Shown here: positions 1 through 9,404 of the stretch, in pieces
Layout of the letters: the number at the start of each line of letters is the position of its first letter
Numbering within the stretch: the stretch's first letter is position 1
NCBI RefSeq assembly: GCF_900103545.1
Contig: NZ_FNHH01000017.1
Coordinates: forward strand, 1 to 64,000
Direction: 5' to 3'
Origin: Daejeonella rubra
Lineage (GTDB): Bacteria > Bacteroidota > Bacteroidia > Sphingobacteriales > Sphingobacteriaceae
Length of the DNA: 64,000 nucleotides
Notes under the pieces: generated by a model
Database searches by the model: none
Seen by the model: only the letters and a program-made list of their open reading frames with translations
Told to the model about the DNA's origin: nothing
Position numbers and translations under genes: made by a program

Positions 1-176
1 AATCAATTCAAATCGTCACGCACTTAATCACTCCGTAACTAATAGACTATCAATGATTTCAAAGAACAATTTTTATTTTTTAATGGACACTAATGAATTT
101 ATATGTTTATTAATTCCAAATTATTTCACTAAATTGCAGTAACACATAACTAATTAACAACTAAACTATTAATTTA
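1..176. other. Upstream region of cspA, no gene
   Basis: AT-rich stretch in front of the cold-shock gene with no convincing reading frame. Cold-shock genes usually have a structured 5' leader and the last 60-100 bases probably belong to it, but I cannot point to a clear promoter or a defined cold box. Confidence 0.4.
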
Positions 177-365
177 ATGGAAACCGGTACAGTAAAATTC
201 TTCAACGAGTCCAAAGGATTCGGATTTATTACCCAAGAGGATGGCAAAGAAATTTTCGTTCATGTAAGTGGATTGAAACAGGATATAAGACAAAATGATA
301 AAGTTGAGTTCGAAGTTGAAGAAGGCAAAAAAGGCCTGAGCGCAGTAAATGTAAGACTTGCTTAA
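177..365 (+). CDS. Cold-shock protein, CspA family
   Basis: A 62-residue single cold-shock domain. RNP1 is visible as KGFGFI (residues 13-18) and RNP2 as IFVHVS (26-31), the aromatic surface that binds single-stranded RNA or DNA in this family. The length is that of a minimal CspA protein with nothing added at either end. It stands alone: clpB converges on it from the other strand and a strong intrinsic terminator follows 37 bases after the stop. The role as an RNA chaperone that melts secondary structure is inferred from the family; whether it is cold induced cannot be told from the sequence. Confidence 0.95.
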   Translation: METGTVKFFNESKGFGFITQEDGKEIFVHVSGLKQDIRQNDKVEFEVEEGKKGLSAVNVRLA

Positions 366-401
366 TTTATTAATTGTAATAAAAATTACATCCTAAATTT
401 A

Positions 402-441
402 AGAAGCCCTGCTGATTTTAATCAGCAGGGCTTCTTTTTTT
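402..441 (+). terminator. Intrinsic terminator of cspA
   Basis: A 15-bp perfect stem (402-416 against 421-435) around a 4-base loop is followed by a run of seven T on the plus strand. The T-run is on the cspA side, so it mainly ends cspA, although the stem could also block clpB transcripts arriving on the other strand. Confidence 0.9.
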
Positions 442-469
442 ATTTATTGTTACCGGACAAAATCAGGGC

Positions 470-3076
470 TTATTCTTCTGTTTTTCCATTGTTTAAAAAT
501 ACAAATTGGTTGTCGAATACATCCAGTTTGATTTTGCTTTCCTTATCAATTTTCCCTGAAAGAATTTCTTTAGACAATTCATTCAGTATTCGCTTTTGTA
601 TGACACGTTTTAAAGGACGAGCACCAAATTGCGGATCATATCCTAACTGAGCCAACCAATCCAATGCTTCTTCACTCGCTTCAATCTCAATACCCATTTC
701 AGAAAGGGTATTTTGAACACCTTTGAATTGAAGTGACACAATATCCCGGAGCTCATCGCGGTTCAATGGAGTGAACATGATCAGTTCATCGATCCTGTTT
801 AAAAATTCAGGACGTATAGTTTGCTTCAGCAGTTCAAATAATTCGCCTTTTGTTTTGGCTATTACATCATCTCTGTTCAAATCTGTCAGGTCCTTAAAAT
901 TTTCCTGTATAAGGTGTGAACCAATATTGGAAGTCATGATAATGATCGTATTCTTGAAATCTACTAAGCGACCTTTGTTATCAGTTAATCTTCCGTCATC
1001 CAGAACCTGTAATAAAATATTGAATACGTCTGGATGTGCTTTTTCTATTTCATCGAGAAGAATAACTGAATAGGGCTTCCTGCGCACTGCTTCTGTAAGT
1101 TGTCCTCCTTCATCATAACCAACATATCCCGGAGGCGCACCAATAAGTCTTGATACTGCATGGCGCTCCTGATATTCACTCATATCAATCCGGATCATGG
1201 CATGTTCATCATTAAACAGATATTCGGCTAATGCCTTAGCAAGTTCGGTTTTACCTACTCCGGTTGTCCCAAGGAATATAAATGATCCGATAGGTTTGCG
1301 TTTATCCTGCAAGCCTGCACGGGAACGGCGTATCGCGTCAGAAATAGCTTCAATAGCCTCTTCCTGGCCTGCAACACGTTTGTGTAGTTCAGCCTCCATA
1401 TGAAGGAGTTTCTCGCGTTCACTCTGAATCATTTTAGTCACCGGTACCCCGGTCCAGCGGGAAACCACACCTGCAATATCTTCAGATGTTACCTCTTCCT
1501 TAAGCATCCGGTTATCTAGCTGTGTTTCGGCAAGTTGTTTTTTTAATTGTTCAACCTGGTCCTGTGCCTCTTTGATCTTCCCGTATCTTAATTCGGCCAC
1601 CTTACCATAATCACCTGCACGTTCAGCCTGATCAGCCTCCAGTTTATAGCTTTCAATTTGCTCTCCCTGGTTGTTTATAGCATCAACAAGGTCTTTTTCT
1701 GCCTTCCAGCGGGCTTTTAAGGAATCTCGTTCGTTCGATAAGTTGGCTATCTCTTCAGAAAGTTCCTTTACTTTCTTCTCGTCATTCTCCCTTTTAATGG
1801 CTTCCCGTTCAATCTCCAGCTGCATGATCTTACGATTAAGTTCATCAACAACTTCAGGAACAGAATCCATCTCTAAACGAAGCTTTGAGGCGGCCTCATC
1901 CATTAAGTCTATCGCTTTATCGGGAAGGAAACGGTCAGAAATGTACCGTTGTGATAATTCTACCGCTGCAATGATAGCCTCATCTTTGATTCTAACTTTG
2001 TGGTGGGTTTCATAACGTTCTTTTAGTCCCCTAAGGATAGAAATTGCATCCTGTGTATTGGGCTCATCCACCATTATCTTTTGAAAACGACGCTCAAGAG
2101 CTTTGTCTTTTTCGAAGTATTTTTGGTATTCATTTAATGTGGTAGCACCAATTGCACGAAGCTCTCCTCGTGCAAGAGCGGGTTTAAGAATATTTGCAGC
2201 ATCCATGGCTCCCTCGCCACCGCCTGCACCTACAAGAGTATGGATCTCATCAATGAAAAGAATTATTTCTCCGTCACTTTGGGTAACTTCTTTGATAACC
2301 GCTTTTAATCGTTCTTCAAATTCGCCTTTATATTTAGCGCCTGCAATCAGTGCACCCATATCCAGCGAATAAACTGTTTTAGTTTTCAGATTTTCAGGAA
2401 CATCACCTTGTATAACACGGAATGCAATGCCCTCAGCAATTGCAGTTTTACCAACTCCTGGCTCTCCGATTAATATCGGATTGTTTTTTGTCCTGCGCGA
2501 CAGGATCTGAATTACTCTTCTTATTTCTTCATCACGGCCAATAACCGGATCCAGCTTACCTGATTCTGCATATTCGTTCAGGTTACGGGCATATTTATTC
2601 AGTGCATTATATGTTGCCTCCGCATTCTGATCTGTCACCCTTGTGTTGCCACGTAACTCCAGTATGGCCTTTTTCAGGTCTGACTCGTTCATGCCGGCAT
2701 CCTTTAAAATGGAACTTACCTTATCACCGGTGCTTAAAAGGCCAAGAAGTATGTGTTCAACAGAAACAAATTCATCTTTAAATTCTTTTAAATATGACAT
2801 TCCTTTCTGCAAAGCAGAATTTGCTCCTGATGAAAGATAAATTTCACTTCCGCTAACCTTTGGGAAGCTTTGTATCTGAGCATCAATAACTTCTGTGATT
2901 CGATTGATGTTGACATTGAGCTTTTTCAGTAGGTAGCTGATTACATTCTCATCAACACTTAATAACCCTTTTAGGAGGTGGGCAGTTTCTATAGCTTGCT
3001 GCTGATTGCCGCCTGCTATTTCAGAAGCCTTCTGAACGGCTTCCTGTGCTTTGATAGTGAAGTTGTTTAGATTCAT
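470..3076 (-). CDS. clpB: ATP-dependent chaperone ClpB
   Basis: An 868-residue Hsp100 disaggregase, the usual length. The N domain covers about 1-145. The first AAA+ module has Walker A GEPGVGKT at 204-211, followed by the coiled-coil middle domain (about 400-530, rich in E/K/R). The second AAA+ module has [14 protein letters not shown] and the [13 protein letters not shown]alker B region. The C-terminus has no ClpP-binding IGF loop, which fits ClpB rather than ClpA/ClpC. It acts in the cytoplasm with the DnaK system to pull proteins from aggregates. The start is ATG. No heat-shock promoter or CIRCE element was recognised in the 256 bases upstream. Confidence 0.97.
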   Translation of the reverse strand: MNLNNFTIKAQEAVQKASEIAGGNQQQAIETAHLLKGLLSVDENVISYLLKKLNVNINRITEVIDAQIQSFPKVSGSEIYLSSGANSALQKGMSYLKEFKDEFVSVEHILLGLLSTGDKVSSILKDAGMNESDLKKAILELRGNTRVTDQNAEATYNALNKYARNLNEYAESGKLDPVIGRDEEIRRVIQILSRRTKNNPILIGEPGVGKTAIAEGIAFRVIQGDVPENLKTKTVYSLDMGALIAGAKYKGEFEERLKAVIKEVTQSDGEIILFIDEIHTLVGAGGGEGAMDAANILKPALARGELRAIGATTLNEYQKYFEKDKALERRFQKIMVDEPNTQDAISILRGLKERYETHHKVRIKDEAIIAAVELSQRYISDRFLPDKAIDLMDEAASKLRLEMDSVPEVVDELNRKIMQLEIEREAIKRENDEKKVKELSEEIANLSNERDSLKARWKAEKDLVDAINNQGEQIESYKLEADQAERAGDYGKVAELRYGKIKEAQDQVEQLKKQLAETQLDNRMLKEEVTSEDIAGVVSRWTGVPVTKMIQSEREKLLHMEAELHKRVAGQEEAIEAISDAIRRSRAGLQDKRKPIGSFIFLGTTGVGKTELAKALAEYLFNDEHAMIRIDMSEYQERHAVSRLIGAPPGYVGYDEGGQLTEAVRRKPYSVILLDEIEKAHPDVFNILLQVLDDGRLTDNKGRLVDFKNTIIIMTSNIGSHLIQENFKDLTDLNRDDVIAKTKGELFELLKQTIRPEFLNRIDELIMFTPLNRDELRDIVSLQFKGVQNTLSEMGIEIEASEEALDWLAQLGYDPQFGARPLKRVIQKRILNELSKEILSGKIDKESKIKLDVFDNQFVFLNNGKTEE

Positions 3077-3332
3077 AGTATTGAATTATACACAAATTAA
3101 CTGCCATAGAAAAAGACCTGTAAGCGGCCTGTAATTTTGTCTGTTAATTTAATTTGTTCATGACTAATTGTCTGATAGGCAAGAATTTAACCTGATATTT
3201 TGTCTGCCTGTGATTTAACAAATCTTTGGTTTTACCGGGAATTAAAAATCCCTGACAAGAAACTCCTCAAAAAATGTTCCGGGAGTCTGTTTTTGAATAT
3301 ATTTTCTAAATATTAAAGCTGGAAGATATTTA

Positions 3333-3737
3333 TTATTTCGTTGACAATATTGTTTTTAGAGCGTTTGCTTCGTGGTCAACAAGTTTTTGAAGTGGACCGG
3401 ATACGATCATTTTCATCATCATATTCAAATCTGCTGAAATGGTATAGGTTGCTTCTGTCTTACCTTCACCATCCTCAGTCACGGTCCATTTTAATTCCAG
3501 TTCAAAGGGAGCTTCTTCAGAAGGTTTAACAATAATTTCCTTGTTTTTTGTGATGGATGAAACCTTTAAAGCAAGTTTAGCCATATTTTGAATAGTAAAC
3601 TTAGCTTCATCTTTGGTTGATGACCAATTGTAAATATTTTCGGGCATCAGCTGCTGATGATTGTTCAGGTCAGACAGAAAGTCAAAAACCTCATTGACCG
3701 GTTTGTTAATTGATACCTTGCTTTCTATAATTGTCAT
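3333..3737 (-). CDS. SRPBCC (START-like) family protein
   Basis: A 134-residue protein of the polyketide cyclase / CoxG-like START superfamily. It begins with the typical first strand and helix (SKVSINKPVNEVFDFLSDLNNH) and ends with an amphipathic helix. It has no signal peptide or membrane segment. These proteins form a hydrophobic cavity that binds small lipophilic ligands, but the ligand here is unknown. It ends the pyrE transcript: pyrE stops only 9 bases before its start, so the two are probably co-transcribed without an obvious functional link. Confidence 0.85.
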   Translation of the reverse strand: MTIIESKVSINKPVNEVFDFLSDLNNHQQLMPENIYNWSSTKDEAKFTIQNMAKLALKVSSITKNKEIIVKPSEEAPFELELKWTVTEDGEGKTEATYTISADLNMMMKMIVSGPLQKLVDHEANALKTILSTK

Positions 3738-3746
3738 ATAATTAAT

Positions 3747-4400
3747 TTAGGATTCGATGGTATTTCCCCAGGCTTGAGGGTCTTCACGCCATTTTCTTAA
3801 TAATTTTATATCATCGGCTGAAACAAAACTATGTTCAGCAGCATATTCGATCAATGCATTGTAATTGGAGAGAGTTAAAAACCGGCATTTAGCATTTTTG
3901 AAATTTTCATCAGCTGCATCAAATCCATAGTTAAAAATTCCAACAAGTCCGGCGACTTCACAACCTGCATCTCTTAATGCCTGAACAGCTTGTAAACTGC
4001 TTTTACCTGTCGAAATAAGGTCTTCAACAACAACAACACGCTGGCCCGGAGAGAATTCTCCTTCGATCAGATTACCTGTACCATGTTCTTTGGCTTTGGC
4101 GCGAACATAAATAAACGGGAGTCCCAATTCCTGTGCAACTAAAACACCCTGAGGAATACCTGCAGTGGCTACTCCGGCAATAACTGAAACAGATCCAAAC
4201 TCTTCCTGGATTAATGTGGAAAGGTTTTGGCGAATATAGGTGCGAATTGCCGGGTGCGAAAGTGTAATACGGTTATCGCAGTATATTGGTGATTTCCAAC
4301 CCGAAGCCCAGGTAAATGGATTATTGGGTTGCAATTTAATTGCTTTAATTTGTAGCAAAAATTCAGCTACTTTCTGTTCAATCTCACTCTTGTTAATCAT
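3747..4400 (-). CDS. pyrE: Orotate phosphoribosyltransferase
   Basis: A 217-residue type I phosphoribosyltransferase that joins orotate to PRPP to make orotidine 5'-phosphate in pyrimidine synthesis. The PRPP loop is VVVVEDLISTGKSS (122-135), and the region around KAKEHGTGN (102-110) is the mobile catalytic loop. Its start codon lies directly on top of the start codon of the divergent NUDIX gene: the four bases CATG at 4398-4401 give ATG on both strands. A TAnnTTTG box at 4405-4412 lies 4 bases upstream of the ATG, suggesting a leaderless mRNA. Confidence 0.97.
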   Translation of the reverse strand: MINKSEIEQKVAEFLLQIKAIKLQPNNPFTWASGWKSPIYCDNRITLSHPAIRTYIRQNLSTLIQEEFGSVSVIAGVATAGIPQGVLVAQELGLPFIYVRAKAKEHGTGNLIEGEFSPGQRVVVVEDLISTGKSSLQAVQALRDAGCEVAGLVGIFNYGFDAADENFKNAKCRFLTLSNYNALIEYAAEHSFVSADDIKLLRKWREDPQAWGNTIES

Positions 4401-5007
4401 GGCTCAAATTTATAAAATTTATATCAACGAAGTAGTTTTAATCATGACAGAATCACTTCCCCCGGATATTGAAGATTATCAGGAACTTAATGTTGCAAAA
4501 TTTAATTTTTTCAAATTTTATGAACTTGCCCGGCCCCTCGAAAGCCCGAAAATCTTTCTTCTTTTAACGCCAGATTTTAAATCTCTTTTTAAAGATATTA
4601 AGCGATCTATGATTTTGATCAAAGCTGCCGGCGGAATAGTTAGTAATGAAGCTAATAAGTTTCTGTTCATTTTCAGGAATGGCAAATGGGATCTCCCAAA
4701 AGGAAAAATTGAAAAAGGAGAGAATTCAAGGGTAGCTGCCATCCGTGAAGTACAGGAAGAATGTGGGATAAGCATTGATAGCAGCGGTGATAAGATCTGT
4801 AATACCTATCATATTTATGAGATCAATGAAGCCTTGGTTATAAAAAAAACAGCATGGTACTGGATGAGAGCTGATAAACAGGAAAAGCTTGTTCCACAGC
4901 TTGAGGAAGGAATTACCGATGCACGCTGGCTCGCTCCTGGAGATCTGATGCTGGTTCGGCAGAATACCTATCCATTAATCAGGGATTTGTTGAAGGTATT
5001 AGAATAG
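4399..5007 (+). CDS. NUDIX hydrolase
   Basis: A 202-residue protein with a complete Nudix box: G102-x5-E108-x7-REVQEECGI, the Mg-binding site for cleaving nucleoside diphosphate-linked substrates. About 75 residues precede the Nudix fold; that N-terminal part is common in Bacteroidota members and of unknown use. The reading frame is open further upstream to 4240, but that stretch lies antisense inside pyrE. The ATG at 4399 gives the typical beginning MAQIYKIYIN, so I use it; MTESL at 4444 is an alternative. The substrate is unknown. It converges on coaD with only 4 bases between the stops. Confidence 0.9.
   Translation: MAQIYKIYINEVVLIMTESLPPDIEDYQELNVAKFNFFKFYELARPLESPKIFLLLTPDFKSLFKDIKRSMILIKAAGGIVSNEANKFLFIFRNGKWDLPKGKIEKGENSRVAAIREVQEECGISIDSSGDKICNTYHIYEINEALVIKKTAWYWMRADKQEKLVPQLEEGITDARWLAPGDLMLVRQNTYPLIRDLLKVLE
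4405..4412 (-). promoter_or_regulatory. -7 promoter element of pyrE
   Basis: On the minus strand this reads TAAATTTG, an exact match to the Bacteroidota -7 consensus TAnnTTTG, followed by AGCC and the pyrE ATG. Transcription would then begin at or within a few bases of the start codon. It lies inside the coding sequence of the divergent NUDIX gene. I see no good -33 element, so this is a moderate call. Confidence 0.5.
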
Positions 5008-5011
5008 AATT

Positions 5012-5473
5012 TTAAAGCAGATCAAATGCTTCTTTTGGGATAAACTGCTTCACGTCCCCGTTATTTCTCATTATATCACGGACAATTGTAGAGCTTATAG
5101 ATGAATATCCCGGCTTACTGACGATAAATATGCTTTCAATCTCAGGAACCAGAGCATGATTCATTTGTGCGATCGCTTTTTCATATTCAAAATCTGAAAC
5201 TGTCCGTATACCTCTGATCATGTAATTTGCATTGATCTTTTTACAAAACTCAACTGTAAGTCCCTCGTAAGTCTGAACCTCAACTTTGGGTTCATTCGCG
5301 AATACGGCCCTCAGCATTTCTTTTCGTTTTTCAATAGTGAGATAGGCGGCCTTGGTGCTGTTCAAGCCAATTCCAATAACAACCTTATCAAATAAGGGCA
5401 GGGATCGTTTTAATATATCAACATGAGCTTTGGTAACCGGATCAAATGATCCAGGGAAAAGAGCGATTTTCAT
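5012..5473 (-). CDS. coaD: Phosphopantetheine adenylyltransferase
   Basis: A 153-residue nucleotidyltransferase that transfers AMP from ATP to 4'-phosphopantetheine, the penultimate step of coenzyme A synthesis. The N-terminal ATP site PGSFDPVTKAH (8-18) and the C-terminal SSISSTIVRD motif are present. The usual T/HxGH motif here reads TKAH: the catalytic His17 is kept but the Gly is replaced by Ala. MIRGIRTVSDFEYE is the substrate-binding stretch. Its stop lies 4 bases from that of the convergent NUDIX gene. Confidence 0.95.
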   Translation of the reverse strand: MKIALFPGSFDPVTKAHVDILKRSLPLFDKVVIGIGLNSTKAAYLTIEKRKEMLRAVFANEPKVEVQTYEGLTVEFCKKINANYMIRGIRTVSDFEYEKAIAQMNHALVPEIESIFIVSKPGYSSISSTIVRDIMRNNGDVKQFIPKEAFDLL

Positions 5474-5611
5474 TTGTTTATTTTTTGGTTAAGATACAGG
5501 CAGAATAAAAAACATTCGTCTGGACTTACAAGAAATCAAAAAGTGATTCTGCATTTAATCTAAATTGTTTAGAAATAAAGTTAATTATAAATGATGACAC
5601 CTGCTTTCAAA

Positions 5612-6154
5612 TTATAGTGCATTTTTCCCAAAAAAGCTGAATGAGGAAGATCCATATTTTCTTTGTTCAAGGAATAGGGGGTGGTTATCCAATTTTTTCA
5701 TACTTGGATGCTCGATAATTAAATAGCCTTCAGGATTTAGCAGATCGCGGTCTAAAACTTTTGCAGCGATCATGTTAATTTGAGGAAGGTCGTATGGAGG
5801 GTCGGCAAAGATCAGATCGAATTTGTCAGTTTCTAATTCCAGGAATTTAAAAACATCTGATTTAACTGGTTTGATCGCAGTTAGCTCATATTGTTTAATC
5901 AATGACCTCAGGTAATTTATGCAGCCAAAATCTCTGTCCACTGAACATATTTCCGGTACACCACGCGATGCAAACTCCACTGAAATATTTCCGGTGCCGC
6001 TAAAGAGGTCGAGTACTTTTAAATTCTCAAAATCAAACTGGTTATAAAGAATGTTAAACAGTGCTTCTTTCGCCTGGTCTGTGGTTGGTCTGACAGGGAG
6101 ATTAGCAGGAGGATTTAAGCGCAGACCTTTTAAACGTCCACCTATTATTCGCAT
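5612..6154 (-). CDS. rsmD: 16S rRNA (guanine966-N2)-methyltransferase RsmD
   Basis: A 180-residue SAM methyltransferase. Motif I is VLDLFSGTGN and the catalytic motif IV is FADPPYDLP; N-terminal MRIIGGRLKG is typical of RsmD. It methylates G966 of 16S rRNA during 30S assembly. The start overlaps the end of the upstream DUF3822 gene by 10 bases, implying translational coupling. This pairing is common in Bacteroidota. Confidence 0.95.
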   Translation of the reverse strand: MRIIGGRLKGLRLNPPANLPVRPTTDQAKEALFNILYNQFDFENLKVLDLFSGTGNISVEFASRGVPEICSVDRDFGCINYLRSLIKQYELTAIKPVKSDVFKFLELETDKFDLIFADPPYDLPQINMIAAKVLDRDLLNPEGYLIIEHPSMKKLDNHPLFLEQRKYGSSSFSFFGKNAL

Positions 6155-6996
6155 TGGTCCAGGGTAAGAAGGGAGAAAAATGTGTGAGAAAACACTCCGA
6201 TAAACATTTCAGGATGATTGACAATCGTGCTGCAATCAGCAAATTTGATATCCTTGAAATATTTTTCAATCCGCTGATAGTATTCATCATCCTTGATTAC
6301 ATTTCCGGAAAGGATAACAGAGGTTTGTTCAATATCCAGTTGCAGTGATTCAATGATGTTAAGGACGAAATAGTTAAGTTCGTCTGCATTAATGCAATCA
6401 AACATGTTATAAAACGACAATTCGGATTGCTTGAAATAGGCGATCTGTATATGTTTTTTGTGAATGTCAATAAAAAGTGAAGGCTCGGTATTCTGTTTGT
6501 AATTCTTTTTAATACCCTGAATGTATGTACTTGCCTGGCCATATATTTTAGGATGATGGAAGATACTGTTAAGGGCCAGGTGTAAATCTGAATTGATTCC
6601 AACGATATTTTTAAGCTTTGCAGCGGGTATTGGGTTGCAAAGAATATTTGTGTTTTGAGAAGTTTTTAGGAATTTTGCATATTCCTGATCATTTCCGGAT
6701 TGATATAACTCGTCAGGTATGAACGTGTACTGATAGCTATCGAAGGATATTTTGATCGTATTAAAAGGATATTTAAATTCTTTGCTGCATTCAGAAAGAC
6801 TGCGAATAGCTTCAATTAAATCACCTTGATTTGAAATTTCGGGTAGCTCATATTCAACCAAAGCCTTGAGCTCGTCTCTAACCTTGTCAATAATTGCATA
6901 TTGAAATGTTTCAATGCCAATATGGATCAGGAGATCACATTTTGCGGCATTTTGAGATTGAAACTCATCGTCAACTAAGTGAAGTATTTTAATCAT
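6145..6996 (-). CDS. DUF3822 family protein
   Basis: A cytoplasmic protein of 283 residues if started at the ATG at 6996. The frame is open to an ATG at 7056 (303 residues), but a TAnnTTTG promoter box lies just upstream of the inner ATG, which favours the shorter form. The protein has the length and composition of DUF3822, a Bacteroidota family with a distant actin-like (ASKHA) fold and no known reaction. It overlaps rsmD by 10 bases, so the two are certainly expressed together; a link with rRNA modification is only suggested by position. Confidence 0.85.
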   Translation of the reverse strand: MIKILHLVDDEFQSQNAAKCDLLIHIGIETFQYAIIDKVRDELKALVEYELPEISNQGDLIEAIRSLSECSKEFKYPFNTIKISFDSYQYTFIPDELYQSGNDQEYAKFLKTSQNTNILCNPIPAAKLKNIVGINSDLHLALNSIFHHPKIYGQASTYIQGIKKNYKQNTEPSLFIDIHKKHIQIAYFKQSELSFYNMFDCINADELNYFVLNIIESLQLDIEQTSVILSGNVIKDDEYYQRIEKYFKDIKFADCSTIVNHPEMFIGVFSHTFFSLLTLDQCE

Positions 6997-7002
6997 CGAT
7001 AG

Positions 7003-7010
7003 CAAAAGTA
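7003..7010 (-). promoter_or_regulatory. -7 promoter element of DUF3822-rsmD
   Basis: Minus-strand TACTTTTG, an exact TAnnTTTG match, lies 6 bases before the ATG at 6996. It would give an almost leaderless transcript and supports the inner start codon. No clear -33 partner. Confidence 0.45.
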
Positions 7011-7118
7011 TAGTTTCTCTCCTAATATTTTTTAATTCTTTCAATTTGCTGGTCAATTATTTAAAATCCAATCAATTCTATCAGGAAATATAAGGCGAAG
7101 AATTTGCAATTTGCGGAG

Positions 7119-8537
7119 ATGAATTTCCATGGTCTGATCGAACAAAATTTCGGAAATATTCCTACCTCTCAGCAAAGTGAAGTTTTTTCACTGTTGCAGA
7201 AGTTTGTGCTTTCAGGTAATACAGACTCCTGCTTTGTACTTAAGGGTTATGCTGGTACCGGGAAAACTACTTTGATCAGTGCATTGGTTAAAGTCCTGCC
7301 ACAGGTCAGGCTAAAATCGGTTTTGTTGGCGCCTACGGGTCGTGCTGCTAAGGTTATCAGTAATTATTCAGGCCGTAAGGCATTTACCATCCATAAAAAG
7401 ATTTATCGTAAAAAAGTAGCGGCAAGTCCTGATATGAACTTTGTTTTGGGAGATAATCTCATGGAGGATACCCTGTTCATTGTCGATGAGGCCTCAATGA
7501 TTTCAGACCAGGTTCATGATTATAGCAGGCACAGTCTATTGCAGGATCTGGTCAGTTATGTTTATAATGGTAAAAACTGCAAGCTTATGCTGGTAGGAGA
7601 TACGGCACAACTTCCCCCTGTTGGCTCTGCTACAAGTCCGGCTTTGGAAAAGGAGGTACTTAATTCCCAATTCGGACTCGAAGTGTTCAGTTACGAATTG
7701 ACTGATGTAGTTAGGCAGGAGAAGCAATCAGGTATTTTGTATAATGCTACGCAGCTGCGTGAACTGATTCGTAAGGAAAAGGAAATCTTCCCTAAATTTA
7801 AGATCAAAGGTTATAAGGATATATTCAGAATGACCGGGGAGCGGTTGGTAGAAGGTTTGAATTATGCCTATGATAAGTATGGGATGGAGAATACCATTGT
7901 GATCTGCCGTTCGAATAAAAATGCAAACGCCTATAATCAGAATATCCGTAACCGGATACTCTACCGGGAGGAGGAAATTACCGGTGGTGATCATATTATG
8001 ATCGTACGTAATAATTATTTCTGGCTCAAGCCAGAAGATAACAGTGGCGATTTTATTGCAAATGGAGATATTGCCCGGATCAGAAAAATTAGAAGGGTAG
8101 AGGAGCAGTATGGTTTTCGTTTTGCTGAAGTTGTGATCGAACTGCTTGATTATCCGGACCAGGAGCCGCTGACCTGCAAGGTGATGCTGGATACTTTATA
8201 TTGTGAGACTCCGAGCCTCTCCAGTGTAGATAGTAAGCGCCTTTATGAGGCAGTTTTGCAGGATTATATGCATATTGAGAATAAAAAATTCAGAATGGAT
8301 GAATTAAAGAAGGATCCATACTATAATGCACTGCAAATAAAATTTGCTTTTGCAGTAACCTGTCATAAAGCACAGGGGGGGCAATGGCCGGCAGTATTTA
8401 TTGATCAGGGATATCTTACAGATGAGATGCTCAATACTGAGTTTTTAAGGTGGCTTTATACAGGGGTTACCCGCTCTTCCTCTGAATTATTTCTAGTCAA
8501 CTTCAGTGATCAGTTTTTTATAGAAGTTTCTGAATAA
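7119..8537 (+). CDS. RecD-like superfamily 1 DNA helicase
   Basis: A 472-residue ATP-dependent helicase. From the first ATG (7119), Walker A is GYAGTGKT (43-50), followed by LLAPTGRAAKVIS (motif Ia) and the Walker B VDEAS (122-126). The C-terminal half contains FAVTCHKAQGGQWPAVFID and YTGVTRSSSELFLV, the UvrD/RecD2-type C-terminal motifs. The frame is open back to a TTG at 7104, which I do not use. It resembles the stand-alone RecD2-like or Pif1-like helicases of Bacteroidota and lacks RecB or RecC partners here. The likely role is DNA repair or recombination. Confidence 0.92.
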   Translation: MNFHGLIEQNFGNIPTSQQSEVFSLLQKFVLSGNTDSCFVLKGYAGTGKTTLISALVKVLPQVRLKSVLLAPTGRAAKVISNYSGRKAFTIHKKIYRKKVAASPDMNFVLGDNLMEDTLFIVDEASMISDQVHDYSRHSLLQDLVSYVYNGKNCKLMLVGDTAQLPPVGSATSPALEKEVLNSQFGLEVFSYELTDVVRQEKQSGILYNATQLRELIRKEKEIFPKFKIKGYKDIFRMTGERLVEGLNYAYDKYGMENTIVICRSNKNANAYNQNIRNRILYREEEITGGDHIMIVRNNYFWLKPEDNSGDFIANGDIARIRKIRRVEEQYGFRFAEVVIELLDYPDQEPLTCKVMLDTLYCETPSLSSVDSKRLYEAVLQDYMHIENKKFRMDELKKDPYYNALQIKFAFAVTCHKAQGGQWPAVFIDQGYLTDEMLNTEFLRWLYTGVTRSSSELFLVNFSDQFFIEVSE

Positions 8538-8574
8538 TTTAAAATGTCAGAAAACTTTGAAATTCTTTTGATTA

Positions 8575-9321
8575 TTACTTCAGTGAGATACTGATCTCAT
8601 ATTTCATCGACTTTATGTAAGAAAGTAAAACTGTTATAAATATCATCACTCCTAACATTTCAAAAGTTTCTTCCAATGTGATCACAAGATTATAAATGAG
8701 GTCATTTGCTGAAGATTTATCATTTATGAAGAGTTTGGCACTGATCATTTCTATTCCTACAGCTCCTAAAACATAGATAAACCCTGAAAAGATAAATCCT
8801 TTTCTGTATTTAGAGGGTAAGGAGTTGAGAAATTTCAGATAGGAAATAATGAAAATAAGTAAAAAAATAAGAGCTGGGATTACCCAAGAGAATCTCCAAT
8901 ATCCGCTGAAGTGAAATGAATTATTTATCGGATCAATAATAATTTCATGAAACCCGGCAATTTCATCAACCGACAAGATTGCGAACAAAATTGAAATGAT
9001 CATCCAGTGGGTTGAAAACGGATCCGATAGTTTAGATTTTACATTGCGGATTATTGCCAATAAAATAGCTGCAAGCAGTAAAATAATTGATGAAAAATAA
9101 GTGGGAACACTCTCCTCAAAATCAAAGTAGAATTTGCCAATTCCGTAAAGTCGTTCATGTCCAAGTTCTTTGGAAATGATATAAATCAGGTTGAACAGGA
9201 GTTGGACAAGAAATGAATAATAGATAATCTTGTTGAAATTAGATGCTTTTAAGTATATCTGGTGGCTCTTCTGTCGACCTTCAGTATCCTGTTCGCTGAT
9301 GAAATTTTCCTGAGATGGCAT
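8575..9321 (-). CDS. Multipass membrane protein of unknown function
   Basis: A 248-residue protein with about six hydrophobic segments (for example IIYYSFLVQLLFNLIYII near residue 31, and FSWVIPALIFLLIFIISYL in the middle) and short charged loops. No family was recognised. It has no signal peptide and lies alone between the helicase, whose stop it faces, and the sulfatase gene on the same strand. The predicted location is the inner membrane; I assign no function. Confidence 0.7.
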   Translation of the reverse strand: MPSQENFISEQDTEGRQKSHQIYLKASNFNKIIYYSFLVQLLFNLIYIISKELGHERLYGIGKFYFDFEESVPTYFSSIILLLAAILLAIIRNVKSKLSDPFSTHWMIISILFAILSVDEIAGFHEIIIDPINNSFHFSGYWRFSWVIPALIFLLIFIISYLKFLNSLPSKYRKGFIFSGFIYVLGAVGIEMISAKLFINDKSSANDLIYNLVITLEETFEMLGVMIFITVLLSYIKSMKYEISISLK

Positions 9322-9404
9322 GAAATACTTTTTTAAGTTTATTCATTGGTACTGAAAATATTAAAAAATATCGAATTAAACATCCTGGCCGTCAAACATC
9401 TTTT

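Noticed and set aside
1197..2840. Several frames opposite clpB
   Set aside because: They lie antisense to clpB and lack family matches; they arise from codon bias.
4240..4398. Longer N-terminus of the NUDIX frame
   Set aside because: These 53 codons lie antisense to pyrE and have no family match; the family-like start begins at 4399.
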